Below the pieces are notes generated by a model that worked only from the letters and a program-made list of their open reading frames with translations, was not told the origin of the DNA and made no database searches. From Icerya purchasi (taxonomy: Eukaryota; Arthropoda; Insecta; Hemiptera; Monophlebidae), in contig CM077115.1 of the NCBI GenBank assembly GCA_039619475.1, positions 178,258,060 to 178,322,059 on the forward strand: a stretch of 64,000 bases of DNA, given 5' to 3'. Position numbers and translations under genes: made by a program. Numbering within the stretch: the first letter of the stretch is position 1; each line of letters opens with the position of its first letter. Shown here one piece after another: positions 12,087-23,400 of the stretch.

Positions 12087-12300
12087 GTATATATATATAT
12101 ATATATAAATGGATGTCTGTATATATGAGATCGATAAACTCCGACACTGTTTAACCGATCACCATGAAAGTTGGCACATATATGCATTTTTTCATGGAAA
12201 AGATTTTTATGCTATACACTTGGTTGTAACTCTGCAGAGATCAAGAGAAAAAAGTCCAAAATTTGATAAAAAAAAAAGGGCAATAAAATGTAGGCGTTTT
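12087..12300 (+). repeat. (TA)n tract and fragment of a common arthropod-type repeat
   Basis: A (TA)n tract at about 12087-12106 is followed by ATGGATGTCTGTATATATG, then a segment reading CTCCGACACTG, ACCGATCACCATGAAAG and TTGGCACATATATGCA. I recall this wording (statement of 'accession-free' memory, not a search) as a recurrent dispersed repeat in arthropod genomes. An open frame at 12109-12315 covers it but has no motif. Class not determined. Confidence 0.35.
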
Positions 12301-12487
12301 TTCTGTAGATTCTAATGAATTTTTGAAAGTGAGATAGCTTTATCCGAAAATGCGAAAGAAAATTTGAAACAGGATAATTTTGGGTAAGAAATAAAGTTTA
12401 AAATAAAAAATTGGAAAAATATGTTATTATTTATTTATTTATTATATTTACAAGTCGCTTTTGAACTACAAGGTCATTAGCGACTAC

Positions 12488-12493
<6 letters not shown>

Positions 12494-12527
<34 letters not shown>

Positions 12528-13667
12528 CGTCATACCAGCACAAGAGGAACTAATAATAATAAAATCTAATGACTCCAGCGAGACATTAGGTTGTGAGAAG
12601 GGAAAAGGAGTAACACAATAAGATAAGAATGTTCAGAGGATCAATTATAGGAATGAACGCGTGCCGTGATTAAGAATAAGTACATGTTATTATGCAAGTA
12701 AATTAAAGTGAGGAATTAAGTGATCGGGATAGCATCCCGACACCATTTCCTTCTAAGTCGCCTTGGAGGATTATCTGGAAGACTGTCCGTATGCATCCTA
12801 CGGATGACAGGATTGCTGCTACACTCGAATTTGTCAAACAATCTTTTGTACTGTGCAATGTGTGCATCACTGACATATGGGACCCTGAGGTCATTATGTA
12901 ACGTCAAATTGGACACGTAAGGTGGAGCAGACGTGATAGTGCGGAGTATCCTGGACTGCTGCTGTTGAATTCTTCGAAGGTTGCTTTTACAAGTACTTCC
13001 ATACAATTCAATTCCATAGCGCCAAATGGGAGCGATTGCAGCAAGGTAAATGATTCGTTTGGTAGTTAAGTTGAGAGCAGACTTCCGTCCCAAAAGCGGA
13101 TGTAGCGACTTCGCGCGAGCAGCAATGGCTCTTCTGATTTGTGCCACGTGTATTCGCCAAGTAAGTCTCCTGTCCAGGTACATGCCGAGATACCGTACCG
13201 AGTTGGTTTGGGGAATTTGAGCGTTGCCAATTTTCACCGCTGGACAGCTAATTTTCCTGTTTGTAAACACGACGTGTTGACACCTGTTGGGGTTAAACAT
13301 TATGCGCCAGCTCTGTGCCCATTCAGCCAGCTTGTCTAGGTGGTTTTGTACAGCAACGTTCGCGTACGTGACCACTGAGTTGGATGCAAGAATGGCGATA
13401 TCATCAGCATACGTTGCTAGGATCGTCTGATTACTGATCGGTATGTCTGCCGTGTAGATTGAATACAAAAGAGGTCCGATCAGACTACCCCGCGGAACTG
13501 ACGATAGAATCACACCTACTTTTGAAAGACAACCATTGATATTTACGACGAAAGTTCTGCTGTTCAAGTACGACTGAAGTAACGCGTATAAATCAGAAGT
13601 GAGAAACTGCCTCAATTTACAAAGTAATCCAGGATGCCACACTTTATCGAAGGCTTGTGCAACATCC
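12494..13667 (-). mobile_element. Nested Jockey-type LINE, 5'-truncated
   Basis: A T35 run at 12490-12524 is the poly(A) tail of a minus-strand insertion whose 5' end is at 13667. ACGGTTTT occurs at 12486-12493 and again at 13668-13675 and is the target-site duplication; its last bases merge with the poly(A) tract. The target is the 3' UTR of the I-clade element, as shown by the uninterrupted UTR at 58.4 kb. The 3' UTR of this element ends GGTATGACGTAT before the A tail. Confidence 0.85.
12716..13667 (-). pseudogene. Jockey-type reverse transcriptase, C-terminal 317 codons
   Basis: An open frame without stops begins at the truncation point within RT motif A (DVAQAFDKVWH, residues 2-12) and continues through SSVPRGSLIGPLLYS (57-71), the catalytic YADD (87-90), the NPNRCQHVVFTNRK segment, VRYLGMYLDRRLTW, and the Jockey-like C-terminus (IAPIWRYGIELYG, then LRRIQQQQSRILR and LTLHNDLRVPYVSD). 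The reported start is GTG inside the domain, so it is not a true initiation site; the N-terminal RT and endonuclease are missing by 5' truncation. The undamaged frame suggests a relatively recent insertion, later than the I-clade element it interrupts. No RNase H domain is present, as expected for Jockey. Confidence 0.85.
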
Positions 13668-13760
13668 ACGGTTTTACAAATAATTATAAAATTTTATATT
13701 GAATATTTGAAAATGCGCGAAACAAAAAATAATCAAAAAATTAGCTGAAGGCTGAGGAAG

Positions 13761-16700
13761 TTAGATCAGTTGGAATACAGAGATGTCTTTGAGGAAGGCT
13801 ACGATTTTTTTACACTTCTCGGCGTCCGAAAACATCTCTGGAAGGCCGTTGGTAATACCCGCTTGTTGTCTGGCCTGCTGGTAGTGATTACACTCGATCA
13901 AAAGATGCCTCACCGATATAGGCATGTTGCAGCGTTGACACAGGTTGGGCGGTTTTTTAAATATGAGGAACGAATGGGTCAAGTTTGTGTGTCCAATGCG
14001 GATACGAGTTAGGACACACTGCTCGTGTCTACTGAGAGTTGGCATGTTTTCGTATGTATCTTTTCTAAGCTCGTGGAGTTTGCTCGGCGTTTGGAGCCAA
14101 AGGGTGTTCCGGTAGTTTTTGACTGTGTTGTTTATCGCCATTTTAGCTTCATGAGGTGTCATAAGTACTTCAGGCGGGCAATCTTGCGTCGTCGCGGTTC
14201 TTGCAGCTTGGTCTGCCAATTCATTTCCTTGGATTCCTGTATGCGCCGGTGTCCACACAAGGCTGACCTGTATATGCTTTGATTGGAGCTGGTCCAATTT
14301 TAGGTGGATGCGTTGTATGATAGGGTTTTCGGTAAACTGATTTTGGATGGCTCTTAAGCAGGACAACGAGTCAGTAAATATGGTACAGTTTGTTGCGTCT
14401 TGGCGCAGTAGGATTAGTTCTAGAGTATGGAGAATCGCCTTAGCCTCACAGGTGAAGATTGAATTATTGTCGTGCGTTCGTTGTGCTGCTAACGTGATAG
14501 AGTCAGAGACTATAGCGTAACCTGTTTTGCCGTTGAGAATTGAACCGTCTGTATAGTATTCCGTGCATGGCTGAAATTTTTCGCGTATTTCAAGGAAAAG
14601 TAATCTAAACGTCTCTGAGCTTGTGATTACTTTCTCGTGCTCACTTAGATCAACATTTATTGTCAGATTGGGTTGGCACCACCGGGGTAGGAACCCTAGC
14701 GATCGTTCATAAACCGTTGGTAGTATTATTTCGAGTTCTGCTGTGTATCTGGCTATCCGCGATCTGAGTGGTTCTGCTGCCGAATAGTCGGGGTCGATAT
14801 TGTGCACAGGGACCTTGAAGATACTGTCATAAGCTGGATTATCCAGTGTCGAGGAGATTTTCACCGCATATTTTAAGCAGAGCTCTTTTCTTCTGATAAC
14901 CAGTGGCAGTTCGTTGGCTTCTGCGAGTAAACTATTGACTGGACTCGTTCTGAACGCTCCTAAGCAGATACGGCATGCGGAATTGACAACCGGTTGCAGA
15001 GTGTCCAAGAGTGATTTCTTGGCTGCATCATATATAATGGCACCGTAATCGAGCACGGATCGCATAAGACTGCGGTAGACTTTTAATAGCGCTTTCGTGC
15101 TACTTCCGCACTGTTTGTTGGCGAGAATTTTGAGTATACGCAATCGGTCAAGGCAATTCTTCTTTAACGCTTTGATGTGAGTTTTCCACGAGAGCTTTCG
15201 GTCGATCTCGAGGCCCAGGATTTTTATTGAGTCCTTTTTTTTTAAGACTTGGTCATTTAGATACAGTTGGCAGTTCCTCGCTTCGGCTTGTTTCTGGCTG
15301 CTTATTATCATGTACTCCGACTTGGTGGCCGAGAACTTTAGACCGCATTTGGCGGCCCATGTTTGGAGGTCTACAAGAGCTTTTTGAACGATGTGGAAGG
15401 TGAATTCAATATTTTTCCCCCAGCATGATATCGTGAGGTCGTCAACGAAGAGTCGTCCCCGCAACGGAGATCTTAAGATTCTAAGCGCATGATTAATTGT
15501 CACGATGAACAGGACGACACTTAGCACAGATCCCTCTGGAAGCCCATTGATGAAGACCAATTTGGACAGGATTCCCTGGATCCGGACTCTCATGCATCGG
15601 CGATTGAGGAAGTTGTTCATAAAGGCGATGATGTTGCCAGTAAAATTCAGTGACCGCATAATACTGATTACTTCAGGAATCGAGGTTGTTTCGTAGGCCT
15701 TTTCGATATCCAACGATACCAATAGGAGGTGCGCTTGGTCCGCCAAGGCGTCGCACATATCAGCTTCGATGCTTGCTAGGTAGTCAGTCGTTGATCTAAA
15801 GTTGCGGGAACCAAACTGATGTGGTGCAAGCAGTTCTTCTTTTTCCAGACGCCATCTTAGACGACGACATACCATCTTTTCCCAAACTTTACAGAGGTTG
15901 CATGTAAGTGAAATCGGTCTGTAGTTGGAGGTATGGGAGCGATCTTTGCTCGGTTTGTGTATTGGTATAATAGTTGCTTCCTTCCATCGATCGGGGAAAG
16001 TCTGCGTAAACCAGAGGTAATTAAAACCTGCCAAAAGGTATTCCAGGTAGTCGTGGGGAAGATTCTTGAACATCGCGTTCCGGATGGCATCCGGTCCAGG
16101 GCTGGAATTTCGGGTCTTCGCGATGGCGTGTAACAGTTCGGCAAAAGAGAACGGATTATTGATAGGATCCGGCTCAGGAGGTGCGTGCTGATGTTGATGA
16201 GCTGTACTTATTATGTCATCGCTTAAGTTTTGGTTAGGGCTACTTGCATTTGCGGCAAATGTGTCTGCAAAGATATCGGCTACAACTTGGGTATTATCAA
16301 TAAGATTACCAGCATGCTCAGAAATGTTAGGTGAATGGAGAGGCGGCCGTTTCCTAGATATGGATCTGATTTTATTCCAAACGACGGCAGCTGGCGTTGT
16401 ATCGTCGATTGATGAAGTGAAATTGTTCCAGCAGACTTTTTTGCTTTGTTTCACGGTACAGCGGGCTAAAGCTCTGTTTTTTTTTAAAATCAATCATATT
16501 TTCCTCAGTGGGATTTTTCTTATACTTGCGGAAGGCTTTTTTGGAGTTCTTTATAGCTGCGTTGCAGTCGGGAGTCCACCATGGCACAGATTTACCTAGC
16601 ATTGCTCCAGTAGATTTGGGTATTGAGTCGTTGGCCGCAGCAGTAATAACGCCGGTCAGTGATTCGATGATATCATTCGCCGTCATATTCCCTAGAGACG

Positions 16701-16766
16701 GGAGGGAAGGGATATGTATTTCGTATGTTTGTCTAAAAATCGATTTACAATTTAGTGTATCGATTA
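13761..16766 (-). pseudogene. I-clade ORF2 protein: reverse transcriptase and RNase H, one frameshift
   Basis: The main frame (16493 down to 13761) has 910 codons without a stop. Visible domains are: reverse transcriptase with IIPIHKPSKDRS (about 175-186), YRPISLT (191-197), LDIEKAYETT (261-270), GLPEGS (317-322) and the catalytic FVDD (349-352); RNase H with YYTDGS (Asp649), TCEAKA (Glu683), FTDSL (Asp708), and WTPAHTGIQGNELAD (His751, Asp761); and a zinc-binding tail C852-x2-C855-x7-H863-x4-C868. Upstream, the frame continues in another phase (MTANDIIESL at 16686, KSVPWWTPDCNAAIK) after a shift in the T9 run at 16477-16485. The endonuclease is missing through 5' truncation. The normal second Asp and Trp after AY are Glu and Ser (ETTS), which may be damaging. 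It would reverse-transcribe element RNA at a nicked target; this copy cannot do so alone. Confidence 0.85.
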
Positions 16767-16907
16767 ATTATTTACTGGCTGCCAAATATTGTGGCTTGCC
16801 AGTATATATTAGTTGCGAAATTTATATAAATTTATTAAATTGTTACATATTAATCGAGATTCCATTTAGAAACTTGGCTTCTCCTTCTTCTTCTGTCTAT
16901 ATATTAA

Positions 16908-17131
16908 TTACAACGTAATTCTTAGGCTACCCCCCATTAGAGAAAATGTCCCAATTTTATGTAACGTTTGTTATATTTTATAGGATTTTTTTTATTGTTA
17001 TTTAAAAAATGTCATAATTTTATGTAACGAAAAAATGTCTTAATTTTATATAATGAAAGTTAAATGTTAGGATAAGATTTTTGTGATTATGTTATTTTTT
17101 TATGCTGATGCCAGTAAGAATTACGTTGTAA
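16908..17131. mobile_element. 224-bp MITE with 17-bp perfect terminal inverted repeats
   Basis: TTACAACGTAATTCTTA at 16908-16924 is exactly inverted at 17115-17131. The interior carries a ~24-bp motif (AATGTC..AATTTTATGTAACG) three times, at 16943-16966, about 17005-17029 and 17030-17054. If the outer T is part of the target, AAT flanks both ends. No coding capacity. Superfamily not determined. Confidence 0.65.
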
Positions 17132-19008
17132 ATTTTGGTCATTTTATACAAAGTATAGAAGAGAAACAAGGGGCGCAGCCCCTTGCGAGGCCAAAAGTTA
17201 AAGATTGTCAAGCTTACTATGTTATACATTAAGTACTGAGTAATATAGTTGTGCACAGAATATAATAATAAACTTGCCCTATCGGTAACGTCCGAACTGG
17301 GAAACCAAAAGAGAAAAAAAGAAAAACATGTATATGCCTATATATATATATATTTATTTATTCGCGCTTCTAACCGATAGTCCCTGTTTATGACACGTAC
17401 CTTTAAAGTAATAACAATAATAGTAAAACTTGCAATAAAAAAAAAATTAAATAAATGTAATTTTAAAATTTCCCGAAGCAATGTTTTTATGGCGTTTTGC
17501 GTGGCACGTGATCAACGTTCTTTTTTTTTTTTTTTTCTTATGCGTACACGTATTAACTTTTGAGAAATCAAACGTACTCGCGAAAAAAAAGGTAAACTTC
17601 GAGCCGTGTGAGATAGAAAATGTGTATAATAAACCACTTACACATACATCCCGTGTACGTATGTTTGTGTGTATGTGTGTGCGTGAGTGAAAAGGGCCAG
17701 TCCTCTTTGTGGCAACAATTTGTACCGGAAGCTATGAAAATATCTTTAAAAATAGAAACGCTCGAATATTCAGCGTGAAATCAAGAGAAAGCTATCATCA
17801 ATTTTGCAGCAGTTTCTAATTGTGATTCTGATAAAAAAAAAATGATAGATCACAGATAACATAACTTCGGAATCTTTTGTCACTGAGAATGCGGAAAAAT
17901 ATAATATATGTACACATTAACGATTGTATACTGTTGTATGTAACTTTTAAAAACTACATAAAATCGACTCTATTATAAAAATTGTAGAAGATTATCACTG
18001 CTGGTGTCTCCATGGCGAAATCTAAAGGATCGAATATATTAAATGTTGATTAAAATGTACTTTACGTGGAGAAGAGCGCCTGCAATTTGTCTGACTCGCT
18101 TTAGAAATTATGCTCTACGCCGCTTGGTACGTTTTTACGATCGAAGTAGTAATTATCGAACCGTTCATTTTCTTTTGCCGTAGTCTAGCTATTTGAAATT
18201 TCTTCCGAATTTAAAAAAAAATTAATTAATAATTTTTAAAACTTTGAATTTTTAGGTTTAAAAATGTTCACATTTAATTTGTTTGTCCGTTAGATCTCGT
18301 TGTTTCGATTAAATTTTTCGACTAACGTAAAAATATTGTTATTTTAAATGTGTTTTCTTTTTTCTTTTTATTTTTTTTTAATTTTTAGACTTTAACTTAA
18401 AAACCAGTTTGTATTACCATTATCATAAAAATTTACAACTCCACAGAACGTATAAAAAAAATAAATAATACCGAAATTTTTTCAAGCGCAATAGGCGCGT
18501 GTTTTTCTTAAAATTCATTTCTAATTAAAAGCACGATGGTTCTAAAGCGAGCAATGTACTCGTAATTGAATGAGATGATTTTTAAATCGAAATTCGATTT
18601 TTTAAATTTTCTCGTCAATTAAAAATTTTCAGATAATCCGCAGAAAACTATAAATACAAATTGTTGGAATTGCAGCTTCAATGAGCATATAAATTACATG
18701 TAGTTCTATGTATTGTTTAAAAAACTGAATAAGGGGGGGGGTCCGGCTCTTTTCGTCGCGATTCGTTTCGACAATGGCGAGCTAGGGATTTTGCTCAGAC
18801 TTTTTTACAAATTACGTGTGGTTTTTTTTTCAAATTCCATCCGCTAAACGTTATCATTTGCGTTAGTAACATGGCTTAAAGCACTAATGCTATCAGTAAT
18901 TTCTTTCGAAAAAAAACCATTCCCGAACGAATTAGTTTTTCCGCCTACATAACATAAATATGGAATCACAAAACACATATTTTATATAATTTTATCAGAT
19001 TATTTATT

Positions 19009-19010
<2 letters not shown>
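17132..19010. other. No identifiable gene
   Basis: AT-rich. Contains a GC-rich hairpin CAAGGGGC-GCA-GCCCCTTG near 17170, a (TA)n tract near 17340, a T run near 17520-17536, and a G9 run near 18727. None of the short frames has a motif. Confidence 0.4.
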
Positions 19011-19041
<31 letters not shown>

Positions 19042-19075
19042 GGCGCATCAACTATGGACCATTGCCCAGATTATT
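19011..19075 (-). mobile_element. Family A LINE 3' terminus (tail only)
   Basis: A T30 run at 19011-19040 followed by GGGCGCATCAACTATGGACC and ATTGCCCAGA. On the minus strand this is TCTGGGCAATGGTCC, ATAGTTGATGCGCCC, then poly(A): the family A 3'-terminal motif. Upstream sequence (to about 19150) has no readable coding remnant, so either the copy is extremely truncated or it has decayed. Confidence 0.55.
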
Positions 19076-19399
19076 CATTTCTCTTAAATATTTTCAACGT
19101 GTTTTCGTTTTTTTTTTTCTTTTTCAAATTTATTTGGGAAATGCAAAGCAAAAGATAATTTTCGATCTTTTAAACACTACTGTTTAATCAACTACAATAC
19201 CGCAAAAACTGATTGACTTATTTTATTAGACTGGTTAAACGGTTTAATCCGTGCCAAGAAAAAAGAAAAAAAAGAAAGAAAAATAAAGATTACCTGTAAT
19301 TAAGACAGTGAGATTTCCTGCACTTGTTTCGTCAACAACTTATTGCTTAGTCGACTATATTATTAAGCTCGTTACCTGTTAATAATGTTACAAAAAAAG

Positions 19400-19990
19400 A
19401 ATTAGCAAAAAGTTAAACCAAAAACAGAGCATTCTCCATCGGTAGTTCAGACTTGGGAAAAAAAATATTCTTCGGCAAAATTCGGATCATCTAAGTATAA
19501 ATTTATAAGTTTAGTTATATTTTTCCTCTAAGGCGCTCTTTTATGTACAAATGTGTTTGGAAATATACCTATTTTTAGGCTTCTCCTATTTTTCCAGTCG
19601 GGCTATTACTTACATGGAAAAAAATAAATTTTTTACTGTTGTTTGGCGTTTAAATAATTTTTATCGGCAATTTTATCGATTTATGAAAGTGTTTCTGCGT
19701 TTTGTTCTATATTTTGAATTTTACATTTCGAATTTTATATTTTGAATATGATTTTTAAACGATTATCTTTGGTGATGAGTTATGAATTTTTAAACGATTA
19801 TGTAGGTCATTTTAAATTCCGTATTAGATATTCATGGCAGTTTTTTGCGTTTCTATGTTAATCGATTATCTTAATATTATAGATTGTGTCTTAAAGAGAA
19901 TTTTAATTGTGATTTACCTTCCGATTTTGAACTACAACGCCGTTCTTGAGTTATTGCATATTTTAATTCGATATTTCTAAGTGATCTTAT
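19400..19990 (+). repeat. Unclassified dispersed repeat, copy 2
   Basis: Collinear with 5340-5990: shared landmarks are GGGCTATTACTTACATG, GTTTCTGCGTTTTG, GATGAGTTATGAATTTTTAA, GGCAGTTTTTTGCG, AAAGAGAATTTTAATT and GAGTTATTGCATATTTTAATT. It lacks the upstream CTTTCCAACGATATAT landmark seen in the other copies. Confidence 0.6.
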
Positions 19991-20079
19991 TATATTTTCG
20001 TACATTATAACTGCCATAGGTAAAAAATATTTAAGAAAAATTAATAATTTAATAAAATGATGTAAAATATATTCTTTAT

Positions 20080-20420
20080 ACATGCATGCGCATACGTGCG
20101 CTATATACGCGGAAAAACTATTAACGAAGATTTTTTGCAAGAAGTTACTGATAGCAGAAAGCGAATGATGTAGAAACGAAAAATTCGATAAGCCATGTTT
20201 CTTATTAATACAGTTGATAATGTTTAGCGGATGGAATTTGAAAGACACTGCGGGTTATAGCGGTCTGAGCTTGCTCGTTACCGCCGAAATGATCTAGTAG
20301 TCGGTCCTCATCCGTATAGGCATAGATCTGCAAAGTGAGTAGAGAAGCGATGTTCGAACAGAGATGTGCAATATCGGTACTGTATTGAAAGAAATTCTTT
20401 GATGACACAGTGGAAAATCG
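20080..20420 (-). pseudogene. Possible LINE RNase H remnant
   Basis: The minus-strand frame at 20205-20408 contains DHFGGNEQAQTA, which resembles the H-x2-G-x2-GNE-x-A-x2-A block of LINE RNase H domains, and a second frame (19877-20248) continues beyond it. The flanking residues do not give a convincing alignment. Low confidence; a chance match is possible. Confidence 0.25.
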
Positions 20421-20429
20421 GGATTGGAT

Positions 20430-23400
20430 TTAAACGCTGATACGGCAAACCGGCTGCATCTTCCTCATTCGATGCAGTTGAAAATGATCGGCTAGGAAAT
20501 TTAACAATTCTTCAGGAAGAAGCGTTTACCTTAAGTTTTCCTGCGAGGATGTGGGGGGCGGGGGGGGATGACACGAATTCTACGTAATACTGCCAGCGAG
20601 GGAATTGAACGGCTAAGAAGTATATCGACAAGGTGGGACCCGGTCGTAAAATTAGATGAAGTATAGGCGAGGCGGCCCAGTCGTTGAGAAAAAACTAAGT
20701 GGTGCAAGACTGGCGGTTGCGCTGTAGCTCTAGGTAAACTTAATAATCCGGAAAAGATAAAATGGGGCAGCCAGTGCAACCGAAAGCCCATCAGCGTTCT
20801 CTAAAGGCTGGTCTCTTAAACGGCCACTGAGTGGAATTTGCTTTCGGCTGCGCTGCAATTGTCTTTAATTCTCGTTATTCTCGCTGTCCCAGCACTTCTT
20901 TGTAATCCCCGGCCGGCGATTGTTCGCTATTTTTCAACGGTCGCAACTTCGCTAACGGTCGATTCGCCGGCTATTTGCAACAATTTCTTCCATCATCCGA
21001 CCGAGGAGACAGACAGCAACTCGTTTCCCGTCCACGACCGGCTGACACGAATCAATGGCTTATTATTCGGCGAATAAAAATAGAGCGGAATCGATTAATT
21101 AAATCGAATAGCCGCTCTTTCCCGCTCCTAAGGCCGGCTTTTGTTTTCCGCGTTAATTTTACATTTTTCTCTTTTCTTTCCTTTGTTTTTTCTTGCGAAA
21201 GCTTTGCCCGGCCGTCACTTTTGAAAATCGGTCCTTTAGAGACCAGAAATACAAGCTCACTCACTTGATATGCAACGGCGAAATCATCGGAACTGTTTAA
21301 TTAAAAAGCATCGTAAACGAAGAGGCTGCACAAATGTGTCTCAATGGTCGAACTCTAAAATCATCACTCCGAGGGGACTAGTCAATTAGAAGTGTTTGTT
21401 CAGCGTGAAATTGAACGCGCCAGAAGAATCTGGAATTAGACACGCTTACTTTCTTCAACAGTGCTGTTGAACGATTGTTTACACGGCTCGCATGCAAGTG
21501 CGCTCGTGTAATTAGATCTGATCGTCGGCATTTTCTTTCCTCCTTGCGCAGTCTCATTTATTGTTTATTATCACTCGAAATGTAAGTTTTAAGTTTATGT
21601 TCTGTGGTATCGATCACGTATGACGTTTGCTCGCTCGTTTTGTTTTGTTCCCGTTTTCATTGTCTCGTATTTTTATTTTGGTTGTTGTTTCACTCGTCAG
21701 TTCTTTTGTTTCTCGTTCGTCGAAAGCAATTAATTCGAAATATAGCCCTTTTCGGGACTACCCGCGCATTTTAATAAAGTAAGTCGAAATCGATCAATAT
21801 CTTATTTTCGTATTTTCTTACCGTTTTATTTAACTCGCGGAAATTACGTAAAACAAGTGCAATTCGCCTCCTTAATATGTACCCTCTCCGCAATTCCGCT
21901 GATGTCTTCTCGATCGATTAAAAGCAGTTCAAAGCTCCGAATGATTTCTAGAAAACTGATAAGACTGTAACTTAGTAAGTTAACAAGACCGCAGCTGAAG
22001 AAACCAGCGGTATAAAATATTGGCTACGGCCTTTCTTGATAATAGTGAGTGGTCTACGTGATGATAATCGAGTTCTTCATTGTTGCTACAGACTACTTCA
22101 CATGCAATTTGGTCGGGGACGGGACTATATTTTTCACCTCGTCGTCCCCTTCTAATGATCTAAGTACATCTTGCACGGAACTATTTTGCATACACCACCT
22201 TTATTTCGTTTTGTTCAAGCTGCACATTCATTTGCACCCGATGATTCCTTTTTAGGTATTTCTGCACTTTGAACACACATATTATAATAAATATATTTCC
22301 CCATCCATAATTGTGGAATTGGGGTTTATAAAAAAAAAGAGCAGAAAAAATCGAGCGAATAGTATGTCAGCCGTAATTCACGAATGCTCATGGCAGATTT
22401 TTGAAACAGCCAAGAGCAACGACACCTGTGCATCATGCGCGTTGATATTTCGTATTAATTAATGATGCTTCCGAACAGCATGGTCAAAATCTGCGATAAC
22501 ACTAGGTCAACCGCAACTCTCCGAAATTAACAACAACAGTGTGTAGTTACGATTGAAGTTAATAATAAAATTCAAAACTTTTGCCACTCGGCTGCGAGTA
22601 CTAAAATAATACACTATTATTATTCGACAGAATTAAACTCGAAATTGGAACTGAAAAAAAGACAAATCGAATCAGCTAGGGGTTATTTCATTTATTTTAC
22701 ATAGATGATCGATATGAACCTCATATTCATACTACATATAATATAAATATATAAAATTCATCTAAATATAAAAATATTGTGGATTTATAATTTTTGCATT
22801 CCACCCGTACATCACAATCATCTCCGAAATGTATTGCTAAATTCAATCGGGACTATTTAAACAAGTGCATTCTATTTTTATACATGATTTTTATAGATGA
22901 TTTTTATTTTTTTACTACTTTAATTTCTTCTCCATTTCCGTATTGTACAGAAATATGTACGCATAAAACTTGATCCTTCAGAGACCTCTCTGTGAGGATA
23001 TCCCCTAGACCCCAGATGACCAGTTAATCTATTGTAATACTTCTAGAAGATTACATTTCAACTGACTACGTCATTCTTGAGAAAAAAATTAATTTGCAAT
23101 TCTAAAAATGTTACATATTTAACCAGTTTTTCACATTATCCTCAGCAGCAGTAGCGACGCATTATTGTCGACATCATTATAAATCAGATTTATTCATTAA
23201 CGCATTTATTCAAATTAAATTTATAATGCCGCTTTAAATTCATTTTACAACATAATTTACTCTATTAATATATATTTCGTTTTTATATTTTTTTGTTGCA
23301 TTTAATTCCCGTTTACTGAGTCCTCTGTAATATACGGGGTACTTTTACAAACAGCTTTTTTTATCGATAAAAAAAAAAAAAATCACTTTGTACCAAACTT

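Larger units (their letters stand above)
12426..16766 (-). mobile_element. I-clade non-LTR retrotransposon, 5'-truncated, carrying a nested insertion
   Basis: The element runs on the minus strand. Its 5' end lies near 16766 inside the ORF2 endonuclease-RT linker, the coding region spans 16766-13761, and the 3' UTR (13760-13676, then 12489-12434) ends in a TAAA-type repeat tail (ATTTATTTATTT on the plus strand). A second copy of the same 3' end at 58338-58605 shows the uninterrupted UTR and proves that 12494-13667 is a later insertion. ATTATTTA occurs at both outer edges (12426-12433 and 16767-16774) and may be the target duplication, but the tail repeat makes that uncertain. Confidence 0.8.

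Noticed and set aside
13770..16918. Several plus-strand frames of 60-136 codons (for example 16508-16918)
   Set aside because: They are antisense shadows of the I-clade RT-RNase H frame.
17168..17188. GC-rich hairpin CAAGGGGC-GCA-GCCCCTTG
   Set aside because: Looks like a rho-independent terminator but the context is eukaryotic, with no upstream gene; kept only as a note.
20838..21077. Plus-strand frame with a hydrophobic, signal-peptide-like N-terminus
   Set aside because: It has only a TTG start, no ATG in frame back to the preceding stop, no recognised domain, and overlaps other frames on both strands.
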